Of a DNA stretch of 64,000 nucleotides, positions 1 through 9,847 are shown piece by piece. Both the position numbers and the translations under genes were made by a program. How positions within the stretch are numbered: the stretch's first letter is position 1; every line of letters begins with the position of its first letter. The notes under the pieces were generated by a model that saw only the letters and a list, made by a program, of their open reading frames with translations, did not search any database and was not told where the DNA came from. The stretch is from Fusobacterium sp. JB019 (GTDB lineage: Bacteria; Fusobacteriota; Fusobacteriia; Fusobacteriales; Fusobacteriaceae): NCBI GenBank assembly GCA_030673965.1, contig JAUTCN010000018.1, positions 47,476 through 111,475 of the forward strand. Reading direction: 5' to 3'.

Positions 1-31
1 TAATTTTTTGAATAGTTTACAGGGGGATAAA

Positions 32-1267
32 ATGAAGGTTTTAGTTATAGGAAAAGGTGGAAGAGAAAATGCTTTAGCTTGGAAAGTAAATCAAAGTTCT
101 TTAGTAAAAAAAGTATATGTTGCTCCAGGAAATCCAGGTACAAGAGAATTTTGCGAAAATATTAATATAGAAGAAGATGATATAAAATCTTTGGTTTTAT
201 TTGCTAAAAATGAAGGAATAGATTTAACTATTGTTGGTCCAGAAACTACTTTAGCTTTAGGGATAGTTGATGTATTTCAAGAAAATAATTTGAGGATTTT
301 TGGTCCAAGAAAAGAAGTTGCAAGATTAGAAAGTAGTAAAGACTTTGCAAAAAAAATAATGGAAAAATATAGTATTCCAACAGGGAAATATAAAACTTTC
401 TATAAACTAGGTGAAGCAAAATTATATGTTGAAAAACAAGGAGCTCCTATAGTAATTAAAGAAGATGGTTTAAAAGCAGGAAAAGGTGTAACGGTTGCTA
501 TGAAGAAAGAAGAGGCTTATAAAGCTTTAGAAGCAGCATTTTCTATACCGGATAATAAGGTTGTAATTGAAGAATATTTAGATGGTTTTGAGTTTTCTTT
601 AATAGCTCTTGCTCACGAGGATAAAATAATTCCTTTAGAAGTTGGACAAGATCACAAAAGAGTTTTTGATGGAGATAAGGGACCAAATACAGGTGGAATG
701 GGAGTATATTCTCCTGTGAGAAAGGTAACAGAAGAAAAAATAAAAGAAAGTGTTGAAAAAATAATAAGACCTACATTAAAAGGACTTCAAAAAGAAGGAC
801 TTTCTTTTACAGGATTTATATTTGCTGGAATTATGGATACAAAAGAAGGAGTTAAGACAATAGAATTTAATGTTAGATTTGGTGATCCAGAAGCAGAAGC
901 TATTCTTCCTAGGATGAAAAGTGATTTAGTTCAGTTGATTTTAGATATATTAGAAGAAAAAGAAACTTTAGTTGAATGGAGTGAGGAAACTTCTTGTGGT
1001 GTTGTTTTAGCTTCTGATGGTTATCCTGCAAGTTCAACAAAAGATTGTGAGATAATTGTTCCTGAAAAATTAGAATCTATAGTTTTTCATATGGGGACAA
1101 AAGAAGTTGATGGAAAACTTTATACAAACGGTGGAAGGGTCTTAATTGTAGTTGGTAAAGGAAATAATTTAGAGGAAGCTAAACGAAATGCGTATAGAGA
1201 TGTTGAAAAAATAAAATGTGATAAATTATTTTATAGAAAAGATATAGGAGCTAAAGACTTAATATAA
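32..1267 (+). CDS. purD: Phosphoribosylamine-glycine ligase
   Basis: Ligates glycine to 5-phosphoribosylamine with ATP, the second step of de novo purine synthesis. The 411-residue protein has the usual GARS length. It shows the N-terminal glycine-rich start (GKGGRENALAWK), the ATP-grasp core, and the family stretch FNVRFGDPEAEAILPR near residue 290. An upstream in-frame ATG at 8 lacks a ribosome site; the ATG at 32 follows AGGGGGA at 20-26 and begins directly with the KVLVIGKGG motif, so I place the start there. It is probably the last gene of a purine operon that lies mostly before the window. Confidence 0.95.
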   Translation: MKVLVIGKGGRENALAWKVNQSSLVKKVYVAPGNPGTREFCENINIEEDDIKSLVLFAKNEGIDLTIVGPETTLALGIVDVFQENNLRIFGPRKEVARLESSKDFAKKIMEKYSIPTGKYKTFYKLGEAKLYVEKQGAPIVIKEDGLKAGKGVTVAMKKEEAYKALEAAFSIPDNKVVIEEYLDGFEFSLIALAHEDKIIPLEVGQDHKRVFDGDKGPNTGGMGVYSPVRKVTEEKIKESVEKIIRPTLKGLQKEGLSFTGFIFAGIMDTKEGVKTIEFNVRFGDPEAEAILPRMKSDLVQLILDILEEKETLVEWSEETSCGVVLASDGYPASSTKDCEIIVPEKLESIVFHMGTKEVDGKLYTNGGRVLIVVGKGNNLEEAKRNAYRDVEKIKCDKLFYRKDIGAKDLI

Positions 1268-1311
1268 AGGTAATATAATAAAAAAGTATAGAAAAAATAG
1301 GACTATTATGC

Positions 1312-2920
<1,609 letters not shown>

Positions 2921-2989
2921 AATTTGCATTTAAGCTTGGTTTATGATATAGTAATTACATTCAAAAAACAACTAAATATAAGTGGATGA

Positions 2990-3152
2990 ATTGTATGGGA
3001 GAATGCAGTAACGCATACCGAAGGAGTCAAACTCTCAGGTGCTTTTATAAAGTGAGGACCGTACAAGGACACAACTCTGGAGAGTCCCTTAATTGGGCGC
3101 CGAAGGTGCACAGATTTTAATCTTTATCTCTCAGGCAAAAGGACAGAGGAAA
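2990..3152 (+). promoter_or_regulatory. Tandem glycine riboswitch
   Basis: Two successive aptamers are visible. Each has the family signature of GGAGAGN, then CGAAGG(A/T)G, then CTCTCAGG: the first spans about 2996-3060 and the second about 3075-3148, ending in CTCTCAGGCAAAAGGACAGAG. Between them lies the AGGACCGTACAAGGAC-type linker typical of the tandem class. This element binds glycine cooperatively in known cases. The gene it precedes is a glycine/alanine symporter, a common target. The symporter start is about 200 bp further on, after an expression platform. Confidence 0.93.
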
Positions 3153-3202
3153 TATAAATTATTAATATTTAAATGATTATTAGTAATTTAATAAATTTAA
3201 TT

Positions 3203-3334
3203 ATATAAATAACTAAATTTAAGCAATTTTTCTAGAAGATTGTTTTTATATTTAGTTTGATTTATATGAATATTAAAAAATTTCCAAAAATTCTAAAACT
3301 ATCTCCAGAGTAAAATTGGTTGATAGTTTTTTTT
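3203..3334 (+). terminator. Expression platform of the glycine riboswitch: hairpin plus intrinsic terminator
   Basis: Directly downstream of the aptamers, 3203-3218 pairs with 3250-3267 (8 bp plus 8 bp with a two-base bulge) and encloses a smaller CAAT/ATTG stem. A second hairpin pairs AAAACTATC (3295-3303) with GATAGTTTT (3322-3330) and runs into eight T residues at 3327-3334, a clear intrinsic terminator just before the AgcS ribosome site GGGGAGG. Glycine binding would presumably decide whether transcription passes it; the direction of the switch cannot be read from sequence with confidence. Confidence 0.8.
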
Positions 3335-3356
3335 ATTATAGGGGAGGATTTTATTT

Positions 3357-4712
3357 ATGGATTACTTAAAGGTTTTAAATAGTATTGATAGTTTTGTATG
3401 GGGGCCACCTCTTTTAGTCTTACTTGTTGGAACAGGAATTATGCTAACATTAAGATTAAAATTTTTACAGATTTTTAGTTTGCCAAAAGCATTAAAATTA
3501 ATTTTTACAAGTATTAAAGATCAAGATGAAGATCATGGAGATATTAATAGTTTTCAGGCTCTTTGTACAGCACTTGCAGCAACTATTGGAACAGGGAATA
3601 TAGTAGGGGTTGCGACAGCTATAAAAGTAGGAGGACCAGGAGCATTATTTTGGATGTGGGTTGCGGCATTTTTTGGAATGGCTACTAAATATTCAGAATG
3701 TTTGCTTGCTGTAAAGTTTCGTAGTATTGATGCCAATGGAGCTGTTGCAGGAGGGCCAATGCATTATATAGAAAAAGGTTTAGGAGAAAAATATAAGCCA
3801 CTAGCAATTATGTTTGCAGCGTTTGGAGTGTTAGTTGCTTATTTTGGGATTGGAACCTTTGCTCAAGTTAATGCAATAACAGAAATAACAAATTTATCAT
3901 TTGGTATTCCCGTGGAAATAGTAGCTATTGTTTTAACAATTTTAGTAACTGCGGTAACAATTGGTGGATTAAAGTCAATTTCTAGGGTAGCAAGTAAAAT
4001 TGTTCCAACTATGGCATTAATTTATTTTATTGCAGTTATAGGTTTCTTGATTATTTTTGCAGATAAAGTTCCTGGAGCTATTAGAGAAATTATTACATGT
4101 GCCTTTAATCCAACTGCAGCAAAAGGTGGATTTTTAGGATCTACTGTTATAATTGCAATGCGTAGTGGTATTGCTCGTGGGGTTTTTTCAAACGAATCAG
4201 GTTTAGGAAGTGCTCCTATTGTAGCAGCAGCAGCAAAAGTTAAATGGCCAGCACAACAAGGTCTTATTTCTATGACAGGAACATTTATAGATACAATAAT
4301 TGTGTGCACTTTAACTGGATTAACACTTATAATTAGTGGGATGTGGACAGGAGATTTAAATGGAGCTGCGCTGACACAAGCTGCTTTTTCAACAGGATAT
4401 CCAGTGATTGGAAAATATATTTTAACAATAGGTCTTGTTTTATTTGCTTTTACTACAATCTTAGGTTGGAATTATTATGGGGAACGTTGCATAGAATATT
4501 TAGTAGGAGTAAAAGGGATTTTACCTTATAGAATCATATTTATTGTTTTAATTGCTTGCGGAGCTTTTATAAAATTAGAAGCTATTTGGACACTTGCTGA
4601 TATTGTAAATGGACTTATGGCTATTCCGAACTTGATAGCTTTAATTGGGTTGTCAGGTATAGTTGTAGCTGAAACAAAAGCTTACAAAAAACATTTAGAA
4701 GAGAAAAATTAA
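3357..4712 (+). CDS. Alanine/glycine:cation symporter (AGCS family)
   Basis: An inner-membrane Na+-coupled transporter of 451 residues, the usual AGCS size, with about ten hydrophobic spans. Family hallmarks include the N-terminal VWGPPLLVLLVGTGI segment, the ALAATIGTGNIVGVATA glycine-rich motif near residue 75, and FSNESGLGSAP near residue 280. The preceding tandem glycine riboswitch supports glycine as a physiological substrate. GGGGAGG at 3341-3347 sets the ATG at 3357. It is a single-gene transcription unit closed by a strong terminator. Alternative substrates within the family are D/L-alanine. Confidence 0.93.
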   Translation: MDYLKVLNSIDSFVWGPPLLVLLVGTGIMLTLRLKFLQIFSLPKALKLIFTSIKDQDEDHGDINSFQALCTALAATIGTGNIVGVATAIKVGGPGALFWMWVAAFFGMATKYSECLLAVKFRSIDANGAVAGGPMHYIEKGLGEKYKPLAIMFAAFGVLVAYFGIGTFAQVNAITEITNLSFGIPVEIVAIVLTILVTAVTIGGLKSISRVASKIVPTMALIYFIAVIGFLIIFADKVPGAIREIITCAFNPTAAKGGFLGSTVIIAMRSGIARGVFSNESGLGSAPIVAAAAKVKWPAQQGLISMTGTFIDTIIVCTLTGLTLIISGMWTGDLNGAALTQAAFSTGYPVIGKYILTIGLVLFAFTTILGWNYYGERCIEYLVGVKGILPYRIIFIVLIACGAFIKLEAIWTLADIVNGLMAIPNLIALIGLSGIVVAETKAYKKHLEEKN

Positions 4713-4730
4713 AAAATAAAAATAAATAAA

Positions 4731-4767
4731 AAGAAGCTAGATTTAAAAAAATCTAGCTTCTTTTTTA
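4731..4767 (+). terminator. Intrinsic terminator of the AgcS gene
   Basis: GAAGCTAGATTT pairs with AAATCTAGCTTC over a five-base A loop, followed by TTTTTT. The 12-bp stem is perfect. It could act weakly on the opposite strand, where A residues precede the stem, for the convergent mgtC-like gene. Confidence 0.9.
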
Positions 4768-4857
4768 TATAATAATTCAATAACTGTTCATATAAATTAA
4801 GGGATTGAATAAAATGGGTAAAAACTTATATTTAGGTTATTGAGTTATTGATTTGAA

Positions 4858-5574
4858 CTATAAACGTGTTACTTGCTTAACACATGGAGATTTAGCAATC
4901 TCTGAAATTAAATCTATAGGTTTTAACTGCTTAGGCATAATTAAAATATATCTAGCTTTGTTTTCATCTGAATCTTTTTTAATATCTTTGATTTTAGATT
5001 TTAAATTAGAACATTTAAGCAATTCATAAATCATAAGTATATTTTCTCCATAATTATTTTCTTCGGTAAAGATTACCTCTAGTTTTACCGTATGTTTATT
5101 ATCGATTACAGAAACTTCTAGCTTTTTTAGTGTTACTAAGACAATCATAACTGCAATTCCAGAAGTTATGGATAAAGTATAAAATCCCCAACCAATACCT
5201 AATCCAATACAACCAGTTGCCCAAAGAGAAGCAGCAGTAGTTAATCCTTCTATTGTTCCTCTTTCTTTCATAATTGTACCAGCACCTAAGAAACCAATTC
5301 CACTGATTACTTGTGCTCCTAATCTTCCTAAATCACTCTTAAAATTTTCTCCAAGACTAGGGTTATCTATTGCTAATTTGATTATATTTACTCTTAGTTG
5401 TTCTTGAATTAGAGAAACAATAGCAGCTCCTAAACATACCAATATATGAGTTCTAAAACCTGCAGGACGATTGTTACATCCTCTTTCGTAACCGATCATT
5501 CCTCCGATTATTATAGCTGTAAATATTCTAATGAAAATTTGAGCATTTCCTAGTGTTAAATCAAATGGAGTCAT
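4858..5574 (-). CDS. MgtC/SapB-family membrane protein
   Basis: A 238-residue protein with an N-terminal membrane domain of about four or five spans (residues 1-140) carrying the family motifs GGMIGYERG and RPAGFRTHILVCLGAA. It also carries a conserved GAGTIM segment, and a soluble C-terminal ACT-like domain (about 155-238). MgtC proteins in known cases act in survival at low magnesium or modulate membrane ATP synthase and phosphate balance rather than transporting Mg2+; which applies here is not shown. AGGAGGTG just upstream sets the start. The gene has its own promoter and a terminator inside its leader (separate entry). Confidence 0.88.
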   Translation of the reverse strand: MTPFDLTLGNAQIFIRIFTAIIIGGMIGYERGCNNRPAGFRTHILVCLGAAIVSLIQEQLRVNIIKLAIDNPSLGENFKSDLGRLGAQVISGIGFLGAGTIMKERGTIEGLTTAASLWATGCIGLGIGWGFYTLSITSGIAVMIVLVTLKKLEVSVIDNKHTVKLEVIFTEENNYGENILMIYELLKCSNLKSKIKDIKKDSDENKARYILIMPKQLKPIDLISEIAKSPCVKQVTRL

Positions 5575-5617
5575 ATAATCACCTCCTGATAAAAATTAAA
5601 TGAAATAAAAAAGAGAG

Positions 5618-5722
5618 CACAAAAAAATTAAAAAGACAAAAGTCTTTTAAAAATTTAGCTCACCATAAACTCCGCTTTATATTCATTTATAATAGAATAA
5701 CAAAAAAAAATTAAAAAGTCAA
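5618..5722 (-). promoter_or_regulatory. mgtC-like gene promoter and terminator-containing leader
   Basis: On the minus strand a promoter TTGACT (5722-5717), 17 bp, TATTCT (5699-5694) is near consensus. About 40 nt after the expected start an AAAAGAC-loop-GTCTTTT hairpin (5648-5631) is followed by a T-rich run, i.e. a terminator before the gene. The roughly 40-nt segment before it includes a very short reading frame, ATG at 5687, encoding MNIKRSLW, without a ribosome site, so a leaderless start would be required. This arrangement suggests attenuation; I see no M-box or other known metal riboswitch. Confidence 0.55.
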
Positions 5723-5829
5723 ATTAAAAAAATAAAATCATTTAAAAAAAGAACAAAATAACTTAAAAATAGAATAAATTTCTAAAAACGAACTGAAAAA
5801 AAGTGTGTATATATAAGTGTAATATATGG

Positions 5830-5860
5830 TATAATTTGTGTGATAAATAAAAAAAGGTGG
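5830..5860 (+). promoter_or_regulatory. -10 element and ribosome site for glpP
   Basis: A perfect TATAAT at 5830-5835 precedes glpP by 35 bp; AAAGGTGG at 5853-5860 is the ribosome site. No good -35 is visible, though the region upstream is rich in TG dinucleotides. Confidence 0.5.
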
Positions 5861-5870
5861 TAAAAAAACT

Positions 5871-6434
5871 ATGATTAATATAAAAGAAATTTTGGAAAGA
5901 AATCCGGTTATTCCGGCAATAAAAAATAGAGATAATTTAAAGGAAGCTATTGATAGTAGTAGTGAAATTATATTTGTAATTATGTCTAATCTAATAAATA
6001 TAGATGAAATAGTTTCAGAATTAAAAGAAGCAGGAAAAATAGTTTTTGTTCATATTGATATGGTTGAAGGATTATCTAATTCTAGTTACGGAATAGAGTA
6101 CTTAATAAATAGAACAAAGTTTGATGGAATAATAACTACTAAGCATAACATAGTTTCTTTTGCTAATAAAAATAAAATACCAGTTATTCAAAGATTTTTT
6201 ATATTAGATTCTTTTTCTTTTAAAAATACAGTGTTACATATTAGAGAGAATAAGCCAAATGCTGTTGAAATTTTACCAGGAGTTATGCCTAAAGTGATAA
6301 AGAGAATATGTAATTTAGTTAACGTAGCTGTTATAACAGGTGGGTTGATTGATGATAAAGAGGATGTTATAAATGCTTTGGCAGCAGGAGCTGAAGGAGT
6401 ATCTACAACAAAAAGTGAGCTTTGGAAAATTTAA
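5871..6434 (+). CDS. glpP: Glycerol-3-phosphate-responsive antiterminator
   Basis: A 187-residue protein that matches GlpP over its whole length. It has the N-terminal NPVIPAIKN motif, the barrel strands VFVHIDMVEGL and FDGIITTKHN, and the VEILPGVMPKVIKR and AVITGGLI phosphate-binding segments. Known GlpP proteins bind the 5' leader of glp mRNAs when glycerol-3-phosphate is present and prevent termination. Two glp-type units in this window begin with a promoter, a leader and a strong terminator, at 10788-10904 and 15359-15479, which fit as targets. It is monocistronic here, separated from glpFK by a TRAP operon and a phosphatase gene. Confidence 0.93.
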   Translation: MINIKEILERNPVIPAIKNRDNLKEAIDSSSEIIFVIMSNLINIDEIVSELKEAGKIVFVHIDMVEGLSNSSYGIEYLINRTKFDGIITTKHNIVSFANKNKIPVIQRFFILDSFSFKNTVLHIRENKPNAVEILPGVMPKVIKRICNLVNVAVITGGLIDDKEDVINALAAGAEGVSTTKSELWKI

Positions 6435-6461
6435 CGAATGATTAAATTTTGACCAATAATA

Positions 6462-6483
6462 GATTAAAAAAAATTCTATTTTT
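6462..6483 (+). terminator. Weak terminator after glpP
   Basis: AATAGA and TCTATT flank an A-rich loop and are followed by five T residues. The stem is only about six base pairs, so termination may be partial. Confidence 0.4.
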
Positions 6484-6577
6484 AAGTAGAGTTGTTGAAA
6501 TTTAAAGGTAATTCACGGTGAAAAAAGAAACAAATATACGAAAAAAAACTTAATCATCTAAAATTGGTACAAAAAAT

Positions 6578-6610
6578 TTGACAAACACATATTAAAAAGG
6601 TAAAATGTGT
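6578..6610 (+). promoter_or_regulatory. TRAP operon promoter with flanking inverted repeat
   Basis: TTGACA (6578-6583), exactly 17 bp, TAAAAT (6601-6606) is a strong promoter. ACACAT (6585-6590) and ATGTGT (6605-6610) form an inverted repeat spanning the spacer and -10, so a repressor could bind there. The transcribed leader of about 130 nt contains a tiny TTG-started frame at 6655-6681 (MKLWKLNC) behind an AAAGGAGAGG ribosome site, followed by an AACTTT/AAAGTT hairpin and T-rich sequence. Whether that frame is translated is unknown. Confidence 0.65.
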
Positions 6611-6740
6611 ATTATTAAAAATAGAATAAGGCTGTAGAGAAAGGAGAGGCTAAATTGAAACTTTGGAAACTTAATTGCTAAAGTTGTTTTTGGCTTTTTT
6701 ATTTTTTTCTTCTTTATTCAAAAAACAGGGAGGACAAACT

Positions 6741-7766
6741 ATGAATAAGTTTAAAGGTTTATTGTGTGCATCATTATTATCTTTATTAGTAGTAGGATGT
6801 GGTGGTGAAAAAAAAGAGGAATCAAAAGTTGAGGCTCGTGTTATTAAAGTAACAACTAAATTTGTTGATGATGAGCAAACTTCAAAATCACTAGTTAAAG
6901 TTGTTAAAGCAGTTAATGAAAGAAGTAAAGGGACATTAGAATTACAATTATTCACAAGTGGAACTTTACCAATAGGTAAAGATGGAATGGAACAAGTTGC
7001 AAGTGGTTCAGATTGGATTCTTGTTGATGGAGTTAATTTCTTAGGAGATTATATTCCTGATTATAATGCGATAACAGGTCCTATGTTATATACATCTTTT
7101 GAGGAATACTTAAGAATGGTTAGAACTCCTCTAGTAGAAGATTTAAATAAACAAGCTTATGAAAAAGGAATTAAAGTATTATCTCTTGATTGGGTATTTG
7201 GATTTAGAAGTTTAGAAACTAATAAAGTAATTAAGACTCCAGAAGATTTAAAAGGAGTAAAATTAAGAGTTCCAACAAGTCAATTATACACTTATACATT
7301 AGAAGCTATGGGAGCAAATCCAGTAGCAATGCCTTATCCTGATACTTATGCAGCTATTCAACAAGGTGTTATTGAAGGGGTTGAAGGATCAATACTTTCT
7401 TATTACGGAACTAAACAATATGAGAATGTTAAAAATTACTCATTAACAAGACATTTATTAGGTGTTTCAGCAGTTTCTGTGTCTAGAAAATGTTGGGAAA
7501 GTTTAACTGATGAGCAAAGAACTATAATTCAAGAAGAATTTAATAACGGAGCTCAAGATAACTTATCTGAAACTAACAGATTAGAAGGAGTTTATGCTGA
7601 AAAATTAAAAGAAGCAGGAGTACAATTTAATGAAGTTGATACAGCAGCATTTAATAAAGCAGCATCAGTAGTATTTACTAAATTCCCTAAATGGACACCA
7701 GGAATTTATGATAAAATAATGGAAAATCTTACTCAAATTAGAGAAGATATAAAAAATGGTAAATAA
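6741..7766 (+). CDS. TRAP transporter substrate-binding lipoprotein (DctP family)
   Basis: Extracytoplasmic solute receptor of a TRAP transporter, 341 residues. The start at 6741 follows GGGAGG and opens with a lipoprotein signal peptide ending in the lipobox LVVGC, so the mature protein is anchored at about Cys19. An in-frame upstream TTG at 6675 would give a non-signal extension and has no suitable ribosome site. The DctP motif DLKGVKLRVP near residue 170 contains the arginine that normally contacts a substrate carboxylate. Together with the two permease genes downstream it forms a complete TRAP system. The substrate is unknown; a small organic acid is likely from the family. Confidence 0.9.
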   Translation: MNKFKGLLCASLLSLLVVGCGGEKKEESKVEARVIKVTTKFVDDEQTSKSLVKVVKAVNERSKGTLELQLFTSGTLPIGKDGMEQVASGSDWILVDGVNFLGDYIPDYNAITGPMLYTSFEEYLRMVRTPLVEDLNKQAYEKGIKVLSLDWVFGFRSLETNKVIKTPEDLKGVKLRVPTSQLYTYTLEAMGANPVAMPYPDTYAAIQQGVIEGVEGSILSYYGTKQYENVKNYSLTRHLLGVSAVSVSRKCWESLTDEQRTIIQEEFNNGAQDNLSETNRLEGVYAEKLKEAGVQFNEVDTAAFNKAASVVFTKFPKWTPGIYDKIMENLTQIREDIKNGK

Positions 7767-7785
7767 TTAGGTAGAATAACCTTAT

Positions 7786-7832
7786 TAAAGAAGAGACTAG
7801 GTATTAGGATTAGTCCTATATCTAGTCTCTTT
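7786..7832 (+). terminator. Strong hairpin between receptor and permease genes
   Basis: AGAGACTAG (7792-7800) pairs with CTAGTCTCT (7822-7830), and inside it TAGGA (7805-7809) pairs with TCCTA (7814-7818). The following T tract is short, so it is more likely a partial terminator or an mRNA 3' stabiliser. That would leave the receptor mRNA more abundant than the permease mRNA, as in many binding-protein operons. Confidence 0.65.
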
Positions 7833-7947
7833 AAAATAAATATTGGATTAAGAATAAAAAGTTTCTTAATAAAATAGTAAATTATATTAAGGGAGTGTTT
7901 ATTTTTAAGTAAACAAAAATGGTAATATATTATATGAGGAGTGGACA

Positions 7948-8439
7948 ATGAAAAAAGGATTAAATGATTTTCTGAAACATTTTGAGTTGTATCTTGGAAG
8001 TTTGTTTATTAGTGTGACTGTAGTTATAGTTATAATGAATGTATTTACAAGATATTGTTTAAATTTTACTTATTATTGGACAGAGGAAGTGGCTGTAGGG
8101 TGCTTTATTTGGACAATTTTTTTAGGAACAGCAGGAGCTTACAGAGAAAAAGGATTGATAGGTGTTGAAGCTTTAATGGTTCTGTTACCAGCTAAAATAA
8201 GAAATGTGGTTGAATTTTTCACATCAATAATTTTAGTAGGACTAAATGTATTAATGTTTGTTTTTAGTTATGGTTATGTGGCAGGATCAACAAAGATAAC
8301 TTCAGCATTAGAGATGTCTTATTCTTATATTAATGCATCTTTAGTTTTATCTTTTGGATTAATGACATTATATTCTTTATTATTTATGATAGAAGCGTTT
8401 AAGAAAGCATTTTTACACGTTGATGAGAAAAAAGATTAG
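7948..8439 (+). CDS. TRAP transporter small permease subunit (DctQ family)
   Basis: A 163-residue membrane protein with four hydrophobic spans (about residues 12-35, 47-66, 84-110, 125-150). It has the family sequence VFTRYxxN near residue 30 and YWTEEVAVGCFIW just after it. It pairs with the large permease 15 bp downstream. GAGGAG precedes the ATG. The gap of about 180 bp to the receptor gene holds a strong hairpin. Confidence 0.9.
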   Translation: MKKGLNDFLKHFELYLGSLFISVTVVIVIMNVFTRYCLNFTYYWTEEVAVGCFIWTIFLGTAGAYREKGLIGVEALMVLLPAKIRNVVEFFTSIILVGLNVLMFVFSYGYVAGSTKITSALEMSYSYINASLVLSFGLMTLYSLLFMIEAFKKAFLHVDEKKD

Positions 8440-8454
8440 GGGGGTATTAGTAAT

Positions 8455-9741
8455 ATGAATTCGTTTTCTCCGATAGTGGTTTTATTTATTTTATTTTTCT
8501 TGAATATACCAATAGGATTTGCTTTAATGGGATCAGCATTATTCTATTTTATATTTATAAACAATATCATGGCAATGAACATGGTTATTCAAAGATTTTC
8601 GACATCAGTTGAATCTTTTCCTTATTTAGCGGTTCCTTTCTTTATAATGGTAGGATCAGTTATGAATTATTCAGGTATTAGTGAGCAGCTTATGAATATG
8701 GCGGAAGTTTTAGCAGGACATATGAAAGGTGGACTTGCTCAAGTTAACTGTTTACTTAGTGCTATGATGGGTGGAATTTCAGGATCTGCAAATGCAGATG
8801 CTGCAATGGAATCAAAAATATTAGTGCCGGAAATGTTAAAAAAAGGATTTACAGCTCCTTTTGCAGCTGCAGTAACAGCAGCTTCATCATCAGTTAGTCC
8901 GGTAATTCCACCAGGAACTAACCTAATATTATATGCTCTAATAGCAAATATACCAGTAGGAGATATGTTCTTAGCAGGATACACTCCAGGGATATTGATG
9001 ACTGGGGCATTAATGATTACAGTTTATATAATTTCAGTAAAAAGAGGTTATGCTCCAACAAGGGAAAAAGCGGCAACACCTGTAGAAATAGGAAAGCAAG
9101 CTTTAAAATCAATTTGGGCATTAGCTATTCCTTTTGGGATCATTTTAGGAATGAGAATAGGAATGTTTACTCCAACAGAAGCAGGTGGAATAGCTGTATT
9201 CTTCTGCTTTGTAGTAGGGACACTTATTTATAGAAAATTAAAATTTAAACATATACCAATAATTTTAACAGAAACAGTAAGAAGTACAGGATCAGTTATG
9301 ATTATTATAGCAGCAGCAAAAGTATTTGGATATTATTTAACATTAGAAAGAATACCTCAAATGATAACTCAAGGTTTAATGAACTTTACAGATAACAGAT
9401 TTGTATTACTTATGTTAATTAATGTTATGCTTCTATTTATTGGAATGTTCATAGAGGGTGGGGCTGCATTAGTTATATTAGCACCTTTACTAGTTCCAGC
9501 AGTTACTGCTTTAGGAATAGATCCACTACATTTTGGTGTAATATTTATAGTAAATATAATGATTGGTGGTTTAACACCTCCATTCGGTTCAATGATGTTT
9601 ACAGTATGTTCTATAGTTGATGTAAAATTGGAAGATTTTATAAAAGAAATATGGCCATTTGTAGTAGCTTTATTAATAGTTTTAGTTATGGTGACTTATT
9701 CTCAAAGTATAGCCTTAATTATTCCAAATTTATTTAGTTAG
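8455..9741 (+). CDS. TRAP transporter large permease subunit (DctM family)
   Basis: A 428-residue polytopic protein with about twelve hydrophobic segments, typical DctM size. Family stretches include AVPFFIMVGSVMNYSG near residue 60, the conserved GISGSANADAAMESKILVPEM near residue 105 and PVIPPGTNLILY near residue 145. Late in the protein are GGLTPPFGSMMF and the C-terminal span. It forms the Na+-driven translocation channel with the small permease. It ends the TRAP operon; a long hairpin terminator follows at 9785. Confidence 0.93.
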   Translation: MNSFSPIVVLFILFFLNIPIGFALMGSALFYFIFINNIMAMNMVIQRFSTSVESFPYLAVPFFIMVGSVMNYSGISEQLMNMAEVLAGHMKGGLAQVNCLLSAMMGGISGSANADAAMESKILVPEMLKKGFTAPFAAAVTAASSSVSPVIPPGTNLILYALIANIPVGDMFLAGYTPGILMTGALMITVYIISVKRGYAPTREKAATPVEIGKQALKSIWALAIPFGIILGMRIGMFTPTEAGGIAVFFCFVVGTLIYRKLKFKHIPIILTETVRSTGSVMIIIAAAKVFGYYLTLERIPQMITQGLMNFTDNRFVLLMLINVMLLFIGMFIEGGAALVILAPLLVPAVTALGIDPLHFGVIFIVNIMIGGLTPPFGSMMFTVCSIVDVKLEDFIKEIWPFVVALLIVLVMVTYSQSIALIIPNLFS

Positions 9742-9784
9742 AATTGATTTAACTTGTTGATTAAAAGTTTTGAAATATAATTAT

Positions 9785-9838
9785 AAGGGTTGTTTGTTTT
9801 ACAAGTTTAAATTTGTAAAAAACAGCCCTTTTATTTTA
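9785..9838 (+). terminator. Terminator of the TRAP operon
   Basis: AAGGGTTGTTT and TTTTACAA on the left pair with TTGTAAAA and AACAGCCCTT on the right, giving about 18 pairs, followed by TTTATTTT. The following phosphatase ribosome site AGGAGG lies just after it, so read-through could express that gene at a reduced level. Confidence 0.85.
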
Positions 9839-9847
9839 GGAGGAGAA

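Noticed and set aside
3554..3736. Minus-strand open frame inside the AgcS gene
   Set aside because: It has no ribosome site and lies wholly within a well-supported coding gene; the same holds for similar antisense frames in glpA-like, uvrC, ligA and others.
4776..4850. Dispersed inverted repeat TCAATAACT / AGTTATTGA
   Set aside because: Arms are about 60 bases apart in AT-rich DNA at the 3' end of the mgtC-like gene; without a T tract or conservation data this is close to chance.
5575..5722. M-box or manganese riboswitch upstream of the mgtC-like gene
   Set aside because: The leader before the terminator is only about 40 nt and lacks the conserved cores of either class.
6675..6740. N-terminal extension of the TRAP receptor from an upstream TTG
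   Set aside because: The lipoprotein signal peptide begins at the ATG at 6741, which has its own GGGAGG; the upstream segment is the hydrophobic product of a T-rich leader.
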